Of a stretch of 64,000 bases of DNA, positions 6,991 to 16,372 are shown in pieces (the first letter of the stretch is position 1; each line of letters starts with the position of its first letter). The stretch covers positions 68,263-132,262 of the forward strand of contig NZ_JBGQOM010000012.1 of the NCBI RefSeq assembly GCF_052119645.1, in the 5' to 3' direction. The notes beneath the pieces are model-generated. The model ran no database searches. It was not told the DNA's origin and saw only the letters and a program-made list of their open reading frames with translations. A program made the position numbers and the translations under genes. This DNA is from Paraglaciecola sp030730205 (GTDB lineage: Bacteria > Pseudomonadota > Gammaproteobacteria > Enterobacterales > Alteromonadaceae).

Positions 6991-9357
6991 ATGACAAAAA
7001 CGCGAGAAAATACCATTGAAATGCCGGTGCTAGCATTACGCGATGTCGTTGTATACCCGCATATGGTGATCCCGCTGTTTGTTGGGCGCGAAAAATCTAT
7101 TCGTTGTTTAGAAGCGGCAATGGATAAAGACAAACAAATATTTTTAGTTGCACAAAAGGATGCTGGTGTTGATGAGCCAAGTACGAAAGACATTTATACC
7201 TTTGGTACGGTAGCCACTATTCTGCAATTACTGAAATTACCTGATGGTACTGTCAAGGTGTTAGTCGAAGGTAATCAGCGCGGTGAAATTGACGTATTTA
7301 CCTCCACTGAAGATTTTTTTGTTGCAGAAGTTGTTAGTAAAATTGATGAAGAGTTGGCAGAGAACGAACAAGAAGTGTTAGTTCGTTCAGCAATTTCTCA
7401 GTTCGAAGGTTATGTAAAACTCAATAAAAAGATCCCGCCTGAAGTATTGACCTCATTGAGCGGTATAGAACAAGCCGCGCGCTTAGCTGATACGATGGCC
7501 GCTCATATGCCGCTTAAATTGGTAGAGAAGCAAAAAGTATTAGAAATGCTCAGTGTGACTGAACGTTTAGAATATTTAATGGCTTTGATGGAAAGCGAAA
7601 TTGATTTACTGCAAGTGGAACGAAAAATTCGTACCCGTGTTAAAAAGCAGATGGAGAAAAGTCAACGTGAGTACTATCTCAATGAGCAAATGAAAGCCAT
7701 TCAGAAAGAATTAGGTGAGTTAGATGACGCACCTGACGAATTCGAAACGCTTAGTAAAAAGATCGAAGATGCCAAAATGCCAGAAGAGGCCAAGAAAAAA
7801 GCCACTACTGAGCTCAATAAATTAAAAATGATGTCTCCAATGTCAGCTGAAGCAACAGTTGTGAGAAGCTATATCGATTGGTTGACCAATGTACCTTGGG
7901 TAAAAAGAAGCGTCGTTAAAAAAGACTTAGCCTTAGCTGACGAGGTCTTAAATGCAGATCATTATGGTTTAGATAAAGTCAAAGAACGAATTATAGAGTA
8001 TTTGGCGGTGCAACAGCGGGTAAAAAAATTAAAAGGTCCCATTTTGTGTTTAGTAGGCCCTCCCGGTGTAGGTAAAACCTCATTAGGTCAATCCATCGCT
8101 AAAGCGACGGGGCGGAAATACGTACGCATGGCCTTAGGTGGAGTGCGAGACGAAGCGGAAATCCGCGGTCACAGACGTACTTATATTGGTTCTATGCCCG
8201 GTAAGATAGTGCAAAAGATGGCCAAGGTAGGGGTGAAAAATCCGCTATTTTTGTTAGATGAAATAGATAAAATGTCATCCGATATGCGTGGAGACCCGTC
8301 CTCAGCGTTATTAGAAGTACTCGATCCAGAGCAAAATGGCGCGTTTAGTGATCACTATTTAGAAGTCGACTATGACTTATCTGATGTCATGTTTGTGGCG
8401 ACTTCAAATAGCATGGATATCCCAGGACCCTTGCTTGATCGTATGGAAGTGATTCGTTTATCAGGTTACACCGAAGATGAAAAACTAAACATTGCAAAAG
8501 GTCACTTAATAGACAAACAAATATCGCGTAATGGTTTGAAAGCGTCAGAATTAACCATAGAAGAAGACGCGATAGTGGGGATAATCCGCTATTACACCCG
8601 TGAAGCTGGCGTGCGAAGTCTTGAACGCGAAATATCCAAAATTTGCCGCAAGGCAGTGAAAAAGATATTACTTGAGAAAGACACTAAAAAAGTGGTCGTA
8701 AACCAAAGAAATCTTAATAAATTTTTAGGTGTACAGCGCTTTGACTATGGCAAGGCTGACAGTGAAAATCAAATTGGCCAAGTTACGGGTTTAGCGTGGA
8801 CACAGGTCGGTGGGGAGTTACTGACCATTGAAACTCAATCCGTGGTTGGTAAAGGTAAAACAACTTTTACTGGTTCATTGGGTGAGGTGATGCAAGAGTC
8901 AATTCAGACCGCCATGACAGTGGTTCGTAGTCGAGCTGATAAACTGCGAATTAACCCTGATTTTCATGAGAAACGAGACATTCACGTACACGTGCCAGAA
9001 GGTGCGACACCCAAAGACGGCCCAAGTGCGGGTATTGGAATGTGTACTGCCCTTGTTTCGGCGTTAACGGGTAATCCTGTACGCTGTAATGTAGCGATGA
9101 CGGGTGAGATTACCTTGCGCGGTGAAGTGTTAGCCATTGGTGGCTTGAAAGAGAAATTATTAGCCGCGCACCGTGGTGGTATAACAACCGTCATTATTCC
9201 TAAAGACAATGAAAGAGACTTGGAAGAGATTCCAGATAACGTCAAAAAAGATTTATCCATTCATCCAGTGCGCTGGATTGATGAAGTCTTATCTTTAGCG
9301 CTGGCTGAAGATCCGGAGAGATTTTCACCAGTAATCTCGGAAGAGGCGAAAAAGTAA
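6991..9357 (+). CDS. lon: ATP-dependent protease Lon
   Basis: Cytosolic AAA+ protease that degrades misfolded and regulatory proteins. 788 residues. The N-terminal substrate-binding domain covers about 10-200 (begins PVLALRDVVVYPHMVIPLFV), then a coiled-coil linker. The AAA+ module has Walker A GPPGVGKTS and Walker B LFLLDEIDKM. The C-terminal S16 peptidase domain has the catalytic serine in KDGPSAGIGM and the lysine in the later GGLKEKLLAAHRGG. ATG at 6991. A sigma-32 promoter stands just upstream. Confidence 0.98.
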   Translation: MTKTRENTIEMPVLALRDVVVYPHMVIPLFVGREKSIRCLEAAMDKDKQIFLVAQKDAGVDEPSTKDIYTFGTVATILQLLKLPDGTVKVLVEGNQRGEIDVFTSTEDFFVAEVVSKIDEELAENEQEVLVRSAISQFEGYVKLNKKIPPEVLTSLSGIEQAARLADTMAAHMPLKLVEKQKVLEMLSVTERLEYLMALMESEIDLLQVERKIRTRVKKQMEKSQREYYLNEQMKAIQKELGELDDAPDEFETLSKKIEDAKMPEEAKKKATTELNKLKMMSPMSAEATVVRSYIDWLTNVPWVKRSVVKKDLALADEVLNADHYGLDKVKERIIEYLAVQQRVKKLKGPILCLVGPPGVGKTSLGQSIAKATGRKYVRMALGGVRDEAEIRGHRRTYIGSMPGKIVQKMAKVGVKNPLFLLDEIDKMSSDMRGDPSSALLEVLDPEQNGAFSDHYLEVDYDLSDVMFVATSNSMDIPGPLLDRMEVIRLSGYTEDEKLNIAKGHLIDKQISRNGLKASELTIEEDAIVGIIRYYTREAGVRSLEREISKICRKAVKKILLEKDTKKVVVNQRNLNKFLGVQRFDYGKADSENQIGQVTGLAWTQVGGELLTIETQSVVGKGKTTFTGSLGEVMQESIQTAMTVVRSRADKLRINPDFHEKRDIHVHVPEGATPKDGPSAGIGMCTALVSALTGNPVRCNVAMTGEITLRGEVLAIGGLKEKLLAAHRGGITTVIIPKDNERDLEEIPDNVKKDLSIHPVRWIDEVLSLALAEDPERFSPVISEEAKK

Positions 9358-9506
9358 CCGCTAAAGCTAAGTTTTTTTAATTTTTTTAGGTGAAAGGGCT
9401 TCACTATGTAAAAAGTTATGGTAGCCTTTCAAACAGATTCGCTTTAAGCCTTATCACAAAAGGGATGGAGACGATTCATAAAAGTTAATTATTTGTAAAT
9501 ATATGC

Positions 9507-9535
9507 TTGAAGTTAGAATTCAAGCTTGCTATAAC
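9507..9535 (+). promoter_or_regulatory. Sigma-70 promoter of hupB
   Basis: TTGAAG, exact 17-bp spacer, TATAAC. Transcription would start near 9542, about 50 nt before the hupB start. Confidence 0.7.
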
Positions 9536-9593
9536 ACTTCGGCTTCGTAATTTGCGAGCCAACAGTATAATAACAATTGAAGGGGTTCATATT

Positions 9594-9866
9594 GTGAATA
9601 AGTCTCAACTTATTGATTCTATCGCTGCAAGTGCAGACATTTCTAAAGCCGCAGCAGGACGTGCACTTGACGCACTAACTGATGCAATTACATCAGCACT
9701 TAAAGACGGTGACCAAGTAGCATTGGTTGGTTTCGGAACTTTCGCTGTTCGTGAGCGCGCTGCTCGTAGCGGTCGTAATCCGCAAACTGGTGAGACTATC
9801 CAGATTTCTGCAGCTAAAGTACCTTCGTTTAAAGCAGGTAAAGCATTGAAAGACGCTTGCAACTAA
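9594..9866 (+). CDS. hupB: DNA-binding protein HU, beta type
   Basis: Nucleoid protein that bends and compacts DNA. 90 residues from a GTG at 9594, preceded by TGAAGGGGT; this gives the canonical MNKSQLID start. A longer in-frame start at 9507 lies inside the promoter and is rejected. The core signature GFGTFAVRERAARSGRNPQTG forms the DNA-binding arm, and the C-terminus VPSFKAGKALKDA is typical. The position directly after lon is conserved in gammaproteobacteria and identifies it as hupB. Confidence 0.97.
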   Translation: MNKSQLIDSIAASADISKAAAGRALDALTDAITSALKDGDQVALVGFGTFAVRERAARSGRNPQTGETIQISAAKVPSFKAGKALKDACN

Positions 9867-9882
9867 GCGACACAAAAATCAG

Positions 9883-9910
9883 AAAAGGCGATGATTTATC
9901 ATCGCCTTTT
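9883..9910 (+). terminator. Intrinsic terminator after hupB
   Basis: Perfect 13-bp stem (AAAAGGCGATGAT and its complement) with a 2-nt loop, ending in a T run. The A tract on the other side would let it act in both directions. Confidence 0.9.
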
Positions 9911-9971
9911 GTTTATCTGCGGTTTGTCAGCAATAACTTCTTATTTTTATCTGAACGGGGCTAATCCCGTG

Positions 9972-10000
9972 TTAATAAATCTAATTGATTGATATATAAT
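9972..10000 (+). promoter_or_regulatory. Candidate sigma-70 promoter of ppiD
   Basis: TTAATA, 17-bp spacer, TATAAT, then a GC-rich CCCGCGCG discriminator. The resulting leader of about 160 nt carries two small hairpins (10026-10048 and around 10091-10103) before the ppiD ribosome binding site. Confidence 0.6.
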
Positions 10001-10166
10001 CCCGCGCGTTTGTCATTAAGTCGGTTTTTGGATGGTAGCTATCCAAAACGTCCGCTTCAAAGAGAACAGCCTTACAGTATGAACTCTTAAGCAACCCGTC
10101 GGGTTTAAACAGTAGTTGCTACACTGCCTTATCAATAACAACTCATTTTGGAGTTTGGAACATATT

Positions 10167-12053
10167 ATGTTGGAAAGAATTAGAGAAGGATCACAAGGCA
10201 CTTGGGCCACCGTTATCCTAGGATTAGTCATATTTAGTTTTATTTTTGCCGGTGTTGGCAGCTATATAAATTCGTCGATTAATTCTGCTGCTGCCACCGT
10301 GAATGGCCAAGATATTAGTCGTGATGCTTTAGAAAAAGCATATCAAAATGAGCGTTCGCGGATGGAGTCTCAATATGGTGAAGCCTTCGCTGCATTAGCA
10401 GGTGACGAAGCCTATTTAAAAGAATTTAGAAAAGGTGTGCTTGACCGCTTAATCAGTGAAAAGCTTATTGATCAAGCGGCTTTAGAACTTGGCTTAAGGG
10501 TAAGTGATGCTCAGATCAAACAAGCCATTGTACAAATGAGCGAGTTTCAAGTTGACGGTAAGTTTGATAACGACAGATATCTTATTGTATTGCGTACCGC
10601 AGGCTTTCAACCAAATGGTTTTAGAGATTATATGCGCATTGATATGGTACGCAGACAATTGTCTCAAGCGTTGATTGGAACTGAGTTCGCTTTAAGCGGC
10701 GAAACTAAACGAATTTATGATCTTCAAGCGCAAACCCGAGATGCAAAATATCTTACTGTTAAAACAGATGATTTTGCTGAGCAGGTGAGTGTTACTGATG
10801 AAGAAATCAATGCCTATTATCAAACCAATATAGCGAGCTTTGACACCGAACAAAAAGTCAGTGTGGCCTATGTAGAGTTGACATTAAACGACTTACTCCC
10901 CGCCATTGAAGTGACAGAGCAAGAATTAGAAGATGAGTATCAAGCGTCTTTAGCGGATTTTAAAACGGATGAAGAGCGCAGAGTTTCTCATATATTAATC
11001 GAATTTGGTGATGATGAAGCAGGCGCAGAACAGCAAGCTGAGGATATTCTTACCCAAGTAAAAGCCGGAAAAGACTTTGCTGAACTTGCAAAAGAATACT
11101 CTGCTGATACTTTCAGTGCAGAAAAGGGTGGCGATATTGATTGGTTTGGTAAAGGTATGATGGATCCAGCGTTTGAAGATTCTGCATACTCCTTAGCTAC
11201 TGTTGGTGAAGTAAGTGATGTAGTCAAAAGTGATTTTGGTTTTCATATTATTAAATTAACTGATATCAAGCCTGAAAACGTGACACCTTATAATGATGTC
11301 AAAGAGCAATTAACAACGACGGTAAAAATACGTAAAGCGGAAACCGAGTTATATGCATTACAACAACGTATGGCTGAAGTTGCGTTTGAAATTCCTGATC
11401 ATTTGGATGAAGTTGCTGCAGTAGCCAATAAACCCATCGTTACCACTGAACTATTTTCGCGAAACGACGTGCCAGTGGCTTTATCATCTGCCAAAGCAAC
11501 GAATGCTGCTTTTGACGCTGATTTGATAGAGCAAGGCGTTAACAGTGATGTACTAGACTTAGGTGACAACCGGTTAATGGTATTACGTGTCGTTAACAGT
11601 GAAGCAGAAAGAACCAAGGAGCTGGCAGAAGTGTCTGACTCAATTAAACAAATCTTGGTTAAAGAAGCCGCTGTTGTTGCCGCACGACAGTGGACTCAAA
11701 CGCTTGCGAATAGTTTAAAATCAGGCGCAGATATTACTGAAGAATTGGCGAGTCAGAACATTGCTTGGCAAGAAAAGCAAGCGATTGCGCGCACTGACGC
11801 CCAATTAGGCCAAAATGTACTTACTGAGCTGTTTAAGCTTGGAGAAGGTGAGAGTAATAATACTGCGGTAGTCGATACTATTTCTGGTGACGTAACCTTA
11901 GTGCAACTTCTCAAAATTAACTCTCCAGTAGAACCTGAATCAATGCTTTTGGACAACTTCCAACGCCGTTTAGCGTCAAATAAAGCACAAGTCTTGTACA
12001 GTGAGTTATTAGATTCATTAAAAGCCTCTGCGGATATTGAAATCTATAATTAG
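10167..12053 (+). CDS. ppiD: Periplasmic folding chaperone PpiD
   Basis: Inner-membrane anchored chaperone at the SecYEG exit that helps newly secreted proteins fold. 628 residues from ATG 10167 (GGAG 14 nt upstream); E. coli PpiD is 623. One N-terminal membrane helix (about 15-36, VILGLVIFSFIFAGVGSYI), a SurA-like N-terminal chaperone region with ISEKLIDQAA, a parvulin rotamase domain at about 270-365 (RRVSHILIEF ... DFGFHIIKL) and a helical tail. Position after lon-hupB is the usual one. A terminator shared with the gene on the other strand follows. Confidence 0.95.
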   Translation: MLERIREGSQGTWATVILGLVIFSFIFAGVGSYINSSINSAAATVNGQDISRDALEKAYQNERSRMESQYGEAFAALAGDEAYLKEFRKGVLDRLISEKLIDQAALELGLRVSDAQIKQAIVQMSEFQVDGKFDNDRYLIVLRTAGFQPNGFRDYMRIDMVRRQLSQALIGTEFALSGETKRIYDLQAQTRDAKYLTVKTDDFAEQVSVTDEEINAYYQTNIASFDTEQKVSVAYVELTLNDLLPAIEVTEQELEDEYQASLADFKTDEERRVSHILIEFGDDEAGAEQQAEDILTQVKAGKDFAELAKEYSADTFSAEKGGDIDWFGKGMMDPAFEDSAYSLATVGEVSDVVKSDFGFHIIKLTDIKPENVTPYNDVKEQLTTTVKIRKAETELYALQQRMAEVAFEIPDHLDEVAAVANKPIVTTELFSRNDVPVALSSAKATNAAFDADLIEQGVNSDVLDLGDNRLMVLRVVNSEAERTKELAEVSDSIKQILVKEAAVVAARQWTQTLANSLKSGADITEELASQNIAWQEKQAIARTDAQLGQNVLTELFKLGEGESNNTAVVDTISGDVTLVQLLKINSPVEPESMLLDNFQRRLASNKAQVLYSELLDSLKASADIEIYN

Positions 12054-12074
12054 ATTGGCTGTAAATTAATAGTT

Positions 12075-12104
12075 AAAAAAGGGAGTCTATGACTCCCTTT
12101 TTTT
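12075..12104. terminator. Bidirectional terminator between ppiD and the small membrane gene
   Basis: Thirteen-base-pair stem (AAAAAAGGGAGTC and its complement) with a 3-nt loop, T-rich on one side and A-rich on the other. It therefore serves ppiD on the plus strand and the convergent 57-codon gene on the minus strand. Confidence 0.85.
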
Positions 12105-12276
12105 ATAAACGAGTCAACCACATCATCAATGTATAAAATACCGCAATAACGCTAGAAACCATGAGAATGTAAACAAACCCTTTTCTGCCTTGAGCGAGGC
12201 TGTAACCTCTTATTTTTAGGTAGCCAAACCAAAGTGAACACAGACATAAAGGCAATAAAAATAAAAATTTGATCAA
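12103..12276 (-). CDS. Small inner-membrane protein, 57 aa
   Basis: A short gene starting with TTG at 12276, preceded by a strong AGGAG seven bases upstream, and ending with TAA inside the shared terminator. The product has two hydrophobic helices (about 2-19, FLFLLPLCLCSLWFGYL; and 35-54, FVYILMVSSVIAVFYTLMM) joined by a basic loop KIRGYSLAQGRKG. A positively charged loop between two helices fits a hairpin inner-membrane protein. Similar short unnamed proteins next to ppiD are my recollection for related marine bacteria, not checked. Function unknown. Confidence 0.65.
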   Translation of the reverse strand: MIKFLFLLPLCLCSLWFGYLKIRGYSLAQGRKGFVYILMVSSVIAVFYTLMMWLTRL

Positions 12277-12446
12277 TGGGTTTCTCCTATTAACAGCTAA
12301 AAGTAGCGGTGAGTACTTTTGGCATAATATTTAACAGATTTTGCCGCAAGTATAGAATTTTCACTACAAATCCTACCAGCGGACGGTAAGTTTCAGAATA
12401 AATTACCAAGTTATTGAATGACTTATTAAAAATCCGTGTGATTCAT

Positions 12447-12475
12447 TAGGCATTTAAGCACATTTTGCATATAAT
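12447..12475 (+). promoter_or_regulatory. Candidate sigma-70 promoter of ndk
   Basis: TAGGCA, 17-bp spacer, perfect TATAAT, then CCGCGCG. It is 62 nt upstream of the ndk start codon. The leader contains a small hairpin TACCTC/GAGGTA. Confidence 0.6.
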
Positions 12476-12537
12476 CCGCGCGAAAATTTTGTCTACCTCC
12501 TTTACGAGGTACTTTTACTTATTATGGAGTCCAGAAA

Positions 12538-12969
12538 ATGGCTTTAGAGCGCACTTTCTCAATTATCAAACCAGATGCTGTTGCAAAAAATGTTATCGGC
12601 GCAATATACAATCGTTTCGAGTCTGCAGGTTTACGCATTGTTGCAGCGAAAATGTTACATTTAAGCAAAGAGCAAGCAGAAGGCTTTTATGCTGAGCACA
12701 GTGCTCGTCCATTTTTCGGTGCATTAGTCAGTTTCATGACGTCGGGTCCTGTCATGATACAGGTGCTAGAAGGTGAAAACGCCGTACGTAAAAATCGTGA
12801 GATCATGGGCGCAACGAATCCTGCTGAAGCTTTTGCTGGTACACTACGTGCTGACTATGCAGCATCAATTGATGAAAACGCTTGTCACGGTTCAGATGCA
12901 GCAGAGTCTGCAGCTCGTGAGATTAATTACTTTTTTACTGACGAAGAGTTGTGCCCACGCACTCGTTAA
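12538..12969 (+). CDS. ndk: Nucleoside diphosphate kinase
   Basis: Transfers the gamma phosphate from ATP to nucleoside diphosphates through a phospho-histidine. 143 residues, the family's normal length. The active-site His117 is in NACHGSDA, and the N-terminal ERTFSIIKPDAV is the standard nucleotide-binding strand. ATG 12538 follows TATGGAGTCC. Single-gene unit with its own promoter and terminator. Confidence 0.98.
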   Translation: MALERTFSIIKPDAVAKNVIGAIYNRFESAGLRIVAAKMLHLSKEQAEGFYAEHSARPFFGALVSFMTSGPVMIQVLEGENAVRKNREIMGATNPAEAFAGTLRADYAASIDENACHGSDAAESAAREINYFFTDEELCPRTR

Positions 12970-12989
12970 TTCTTTTTAAGTACTAAGTT

Positions 12990-13015
12990 AAAAGGGAGCA
13001 TTGGCTCCCTTTTTT
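12990..13015 (+). terminator. Intrinsic terminator after ndk
   Basis: Ten-base-pair stem AAAAGGGAGC / GCTCCCTTTT with an ATTG loop and T run. Confidence 0.9.
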
Positions 13016-13121
13016 GTATTATGTATCGGTATAAATCAATATCGACTTCGACTCGCTCGAAATGTATGGGCCAACTGTTATACAATTGGAACCATACAAA
13101 ATCACTTTATAGAGGTTGCTT

Positions 13122-14267
13122 GTGTCTGCTGAATTACAGTCTGTTAAATCCAATAAGATAAATTTGCTCGATTTTGATCGCGCTGGTTTACGTGCTTATT
13201 TTAGCGAAATAGGTGAAAAGCCGTTTCGAGCTGATCAAGTCATGAAGTGGATTTACCAGCAAGGTATTGCTGATTTCGAGCAGATGACTAACCTGAATAA
13301 AGTGTTACGTGCAAAACTTATTGAAAATTGCGAAGTACGTGCACCTGAAATTGCCTATCAGCAAAATGCGACCGATGGCACGATTAAATTTGCATTGCGT
13401 TTGGATGGTGGGCAAGAAGTTGAAACGGTTTGGATCCCTGAAACCGATCGAGCCACGCTTTGCGTCTCGTCTCAAGTAGGCTGTGCATTAGAATGCACTT
13501 TTTGTTCTACCGCTCAGCAGGGCTTTAACCGTAATTTAAAAGTATCCGAAATTATTGGTCAAGTATGGCGAGTTGCCACAACGATTGGTTTGACAAATGA
13601 TTCTGCTCGCAGACCTATTACTAACGTCGTCATGATGGGCATGGGTGAGCCGCTATTAAATTTAAAAAATGTTGTTCCAGCAATGAACTTGATGATGGAT
13701 GACTTAGCATTTGGTTTGTCTAAACGTCGAGTCACCTTAAGTACTTCCGGGGTGGTGCCGGCTCTGGATTTATTAGGTGATCAAATTGATGTAGCTTTAG
13801 CTATATCTTTACATGCTCCAACCAACGAGCTTCGTGATGAAATTGTCCCCGTTAATAAAAAGTATCCTATAGAGGTATTTTTAGCCGGAGTTCGTCGCTA
13901 TTTGAGTAAGTCCAATGCCAATCAAGGCAAGGTTACTGTTGAATACGTCATGTTAAATGGCATAAACGACAGTACTGATCAGGCGCATCAATTAGCTAAA
14001 GTGTTGGCCGATACCCCAAGTAAAATTAATCTAATTCCGTTTAATCCGTATCCTGGATCGCCTTATACTTGTTCTAGCAATTCACGTATCGATCGCTTTG
14101 CAAAAGTGCTCATCGGATACGGCTTTGTGGTAGTTGTGCGTAAAACTCGAGGTGATGATATTGACGCGGCGTGTGGTCAGTTAGTCGGCGATGTTGTTGA
14201 TAGAACAAAAAGAATGTTGAAAAAACAACTTAAGGGCGAGAATATTTCAGTAAAGATGGCACAATAG
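13122..14267 (+). CDS. rlmN: Dual-specificity 23S rRNA/tRNA adenine-C2 methyltransferase RlmN
   Basis: Radical-SAM enzyme that methylates C2 of A2503 in 23S rRNA and A37 of some tRNAs. The 4Fe-4S cluster motif CALECTFC (CxxxCxxC) is at about residue 125, followed by FNRNLKVSEIIGQVW. The MMGMGEPLLN motif and the C-terminal CGQL cysteine needed for the ping-pong mechanism are present. GTG at 13122 is preferred over TTG 13116 because AGAGG is six bases upstream. It opens the conserved rlmN-pilW-rodZ-ispG run. Confidence 0.97.
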   Translation: MSAELQSVKSNKINLLDFDRAGLRAYFSEIGEKPFRADQVMKWIYQQGIADFEQMTNLNKVLRAKLIENCEVRAPEIAYQQNATDGTIKFALRLDGGQEVETVWIPETDRATLCVSSQVGCALECTFCSTAQQGFNRNLKVSEIIGQVWRVATTIGLTNDSARRPITNVVMMGMGEPLLNLKNVVPAMNLMMDDLAFGLSKRRVTLSTSGVVPALDLLGDQIDVALAISLHAPTNELRDEIVPVNKKYPIEVFLAGVRRYLSKSNANQGKVTVEYVMLNGINDSTDQAHQLAKVLADTPSKINLIPFNPYPGSPYTCSSNSRIDRFAKVLIGYGFVVVVRKTRGDDIDAACGQLVGDVVDRTKRMLKKQLKGENISVKMAQ

Positions 14268-14283
14268 CTTTTTGATAAAACGA

Positions 14284-15405
14284 ATGAGCACCATGAAATA
14301 TACCATTACTCTTTTTTGTTTTTTAGTCATTACCCTCAGTGCATGTACCAGCCAGACAAGTCATCCCAGTTTTGGGGATAACTTTGATCAACAAAAAGCA
14401 GCCAAAACGCGGGTTTCCCTTGGTTTAACGTATCTAAAAAACGGTAATTTCAGTCAGGCCAAGTTTAATTTAGATAAAGCATTAGAGTTTGCCCCTCGCT
14501 CTGCGGATGCCCATTATGGTGTAGCGTATTATTATCAGACTGTTGGTGAGTTTGCTTCGGCAGAAAAGGCTTATCAAGCGGCAATGGATTTTGCACCTAA
14601 TAATGCCGATATTGCGAATAGTTATGGTGCGTTTTTGTGCCAGCAAGGCAATTATCCCAAGGCAAAAGAGTATTTTTTAAAAGCGATTAATAATAATAGT
14701 TATATTTCGAGTGCAGAGACTTACGAAAACTTGGCGTTATGTAGTCAGAGTCAAGGGTTTCAAGCAGAGGCCACCGAGTATCTCCGCAGTGCCGTTAATC
14801 ATCAACCTGGTCGAGCTAAAAGTCTATTTTTGCTCACTCAATCTCTGGTAAAAGAAAACAATTGGCTAGAAGCCCGCGATGCATTGCGAAGGTACGAAAA
14901 AGTCGCACAGGTGAGTGCCGATACCTTGTTGATGTCGAGTCAAATTGAGCGGAAGCTAGGGAACATGGCCGTCGCGGCAAGTTATGGCGATATGCTGTTA
15001 AAAATTTATCCTGATTCTGCAGCAAGTTTGGAATACAGAGAGTCTTTATTAGCAGAAAATAAAACCCAAGCTATTGCGCGTAAATCTTATAAGGTTGAAG
15101 AGATACAAAAACCAGTGGAGCCAGACCAAGCTACATTACCCGATACCATGCCAAAGGCCCTAGGGGAGAGCATGCAGCAACAAGAGGATAAAGAGCCTCT
15201 TTCAGGGCCAGTCAAAGCTTCACCTGTTCCTGTTTTTCATGAAGTTATGGCGGGTGAAAATTTGTATCGTATTTCATTGCAATACAACATTAAAATGCAA
15301 CGTCTGATAGAATGGAACGACTTGAAAAACGCATCTGATATCTATGCAGGTAAAAAGTTGCGACTTGTGGCGCCTGCCCCCGATACTGCCAGCATTGAAG
15401 AGTAA
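14284..15405 (+). CDS. pilW: Type IV pilus assembly/stability lipoprotein PilW with C-terminal LysM domain
   Basis: Outer-membrane lipoprotein that helps the PilQ secretin assemble. The signal peptide ends in the lipobox ITLSAC, so Cys near residue 20 would be lipidated. Residues about 40-250 form TPR repeats (ADAHYGVAYYYQTVGEFASAE and similar). Residues about 320-370 form a LysM peptidoglycan-binding domain (HEVMAGENLYRISLQYN ... YAGKKLRL). At about 373 residues it is longer than the usual 250-residue PilW because of the linker and LysM. Starts at 14284 or 14293 are both possible. rlmN ends 16 bp upstream and rodZ starts 9 bp downstream. Confidence 0.88.
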   Translation: MSTMKYTITLFCFLVITLSACTSQTSHPSFGDNFDQQKAAKTRVSLGLTYLKNGNFSQAKFNLDKALEFAPRSADAHYGVAYYYQTVGEFASAEKAYQAAMDFAPNNADIANSYGAFLCQQGNYPKAKEYFLKAINNNSYISSAETYENLALCSQSQGFQAEATEYLRSAVNHQPGRAKSLFLLTQSLVKENNWLEARDALRRYEKVAQVSADTLLMSSQIERKLGNMAVAASYGDMLLKIYPDSAASLEYRESLLAENKTQAIARKSYKVEEIQKPVEPDQATLPDTMPKALGESMQQQEDKEPLSGPVKASPVPVFHEVMAGENLYRISLQYNIKMQRLIEWNDLKNASDIYAGKKLRLVAPAPDTASIEE

Positions 15406-15414
15406 AACAATAAT

Positions 15415-16350
15415 ATGAGTGAAGAAATCCAAGAGCAGCCACAGATTAGTCCAGGCTTGTTACTAAAAACAGCGCGAGAAGCGCTTAATCTGAGTACGCA
15501 AAACATTGCGGACAGACTCTGTCTCAAAAATAGTATGGTAATCGATATTGAAAATGATATTTATGATCAGAATATCTCCCTAACCTTCATCAAGGGGTAT
15601 TTAAAGTCCTATGCTAAGTTTGTGGGAGTGCAAGAACAGACGGTAATAAGCGCATTTGATGAGCTTAAAACGCAGAAAAAAGAACCCGCTAAATTACAGA
15701 GCTTTTCAAAACGCTTAGCGCATCAAGCCCATGATGACAAATTGATGTTAGTTACTTACTTAATTGTCGCATTAGTCATTGCCTTAGTGGTAATTTGGTG
15801 GTTGCAACAAAGTGAATCGACTAGCGCAAGTACCCCTGTGAAAGCGCAAGTCAATACATCGACAGGTGACAATACCAGCACGAAAATGCCATTTACCAAC
15901 GACTCCGTCGAGAGTGCTTTGGCTTCTGAACCCGAACCTGAACCCAGTCCACAAGTTGAAACAAATCTGCAAACCCTGAATGAACTTGATACCCAAGCAC
16001 CATCGATAAGTGAAGAGAAGGGCGAAGAGCCAGAGACTCAGGCCGACTTTGAATTGTCTCCAAGCCGTCAACAAAGCTTAACTGAAGAGGTATTACCCCT
16101 TGCAGTGGTAGAAATTGTGTTTACCTTTAAGAGTCAGTGCTGGATGAAGCTGACGGATTCTACTGGTGAAGATGTTGCTTACGGCACGAAAGCAAAAGAC
16201 AGAGTGATGACTGTATCTGGAGTACCGCCTTTTTCAGTCATTCTGTGCGCGCCTGAAGCCGCTGATATTCTTTTTGCTGGACAGTCTGTGGATTTATCCG
16301 GCATGCGAGCCGGTAGCACCGCCAAATTCACCCTACCTATTACAGAATGA
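15415..16350 (+). CDS. rodZ: Cytoskeleton protein RodZ
   Basis: Bitopic membrane protein that links MreB filaments to the cell-wall synthesis machinery and sets rod shape. 311 residues. The N-terminal Xre-type helix-turn-helix domain is at about 13-80 (LLLKTAREALNLSTQNIADRL). A single membrane helix lies at about 108-129. It is followed by an acidic Ser/Pro/Glu-rich periplasmic linker and a C-terminal DUF4115 beta domain (about 225-310, CWMKLTDSTGEDV). Start ATG 15415 lies 9 bp after pilW. Genes in this order are co-transcribed in relatives. Confidence 0.95.
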   Translation: MSEEIQEQPQISPGLLLKTAREALNLSTQNIADRLCLKNSMVIDIENDIYDQNISLTFIKGYLKSYAKFVGVQEQTVISAFDELKTQKKEPAKLQSFSKRLAHQAHDDKLMLVTYLIVALVIALVVIWWLQQSESTSASTPVKAQVNTSTGDNTSTKMPFTNDSVESALASEPEPEPSPQVETNLQTLNELDTQAPSISEEKGEEPETQADFELSPSRQQSLTEEVLPLAVVEIVFTFKSQCWMKLTDSTGEDVAYGTKAKDRVMTVSGVPPFSVILCAPEAADILFAGQSVDLSGMRAGSTAKFTLPITE

Positions 16351-16372
16351 TTGAGGTTTAATAAATCTAATT

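Noticed and set aside
9507..9593. N-terminal extension of HU
   Set aside because: It would translate the promoter; HU proteins are 90 residues, as from GTG 9594.
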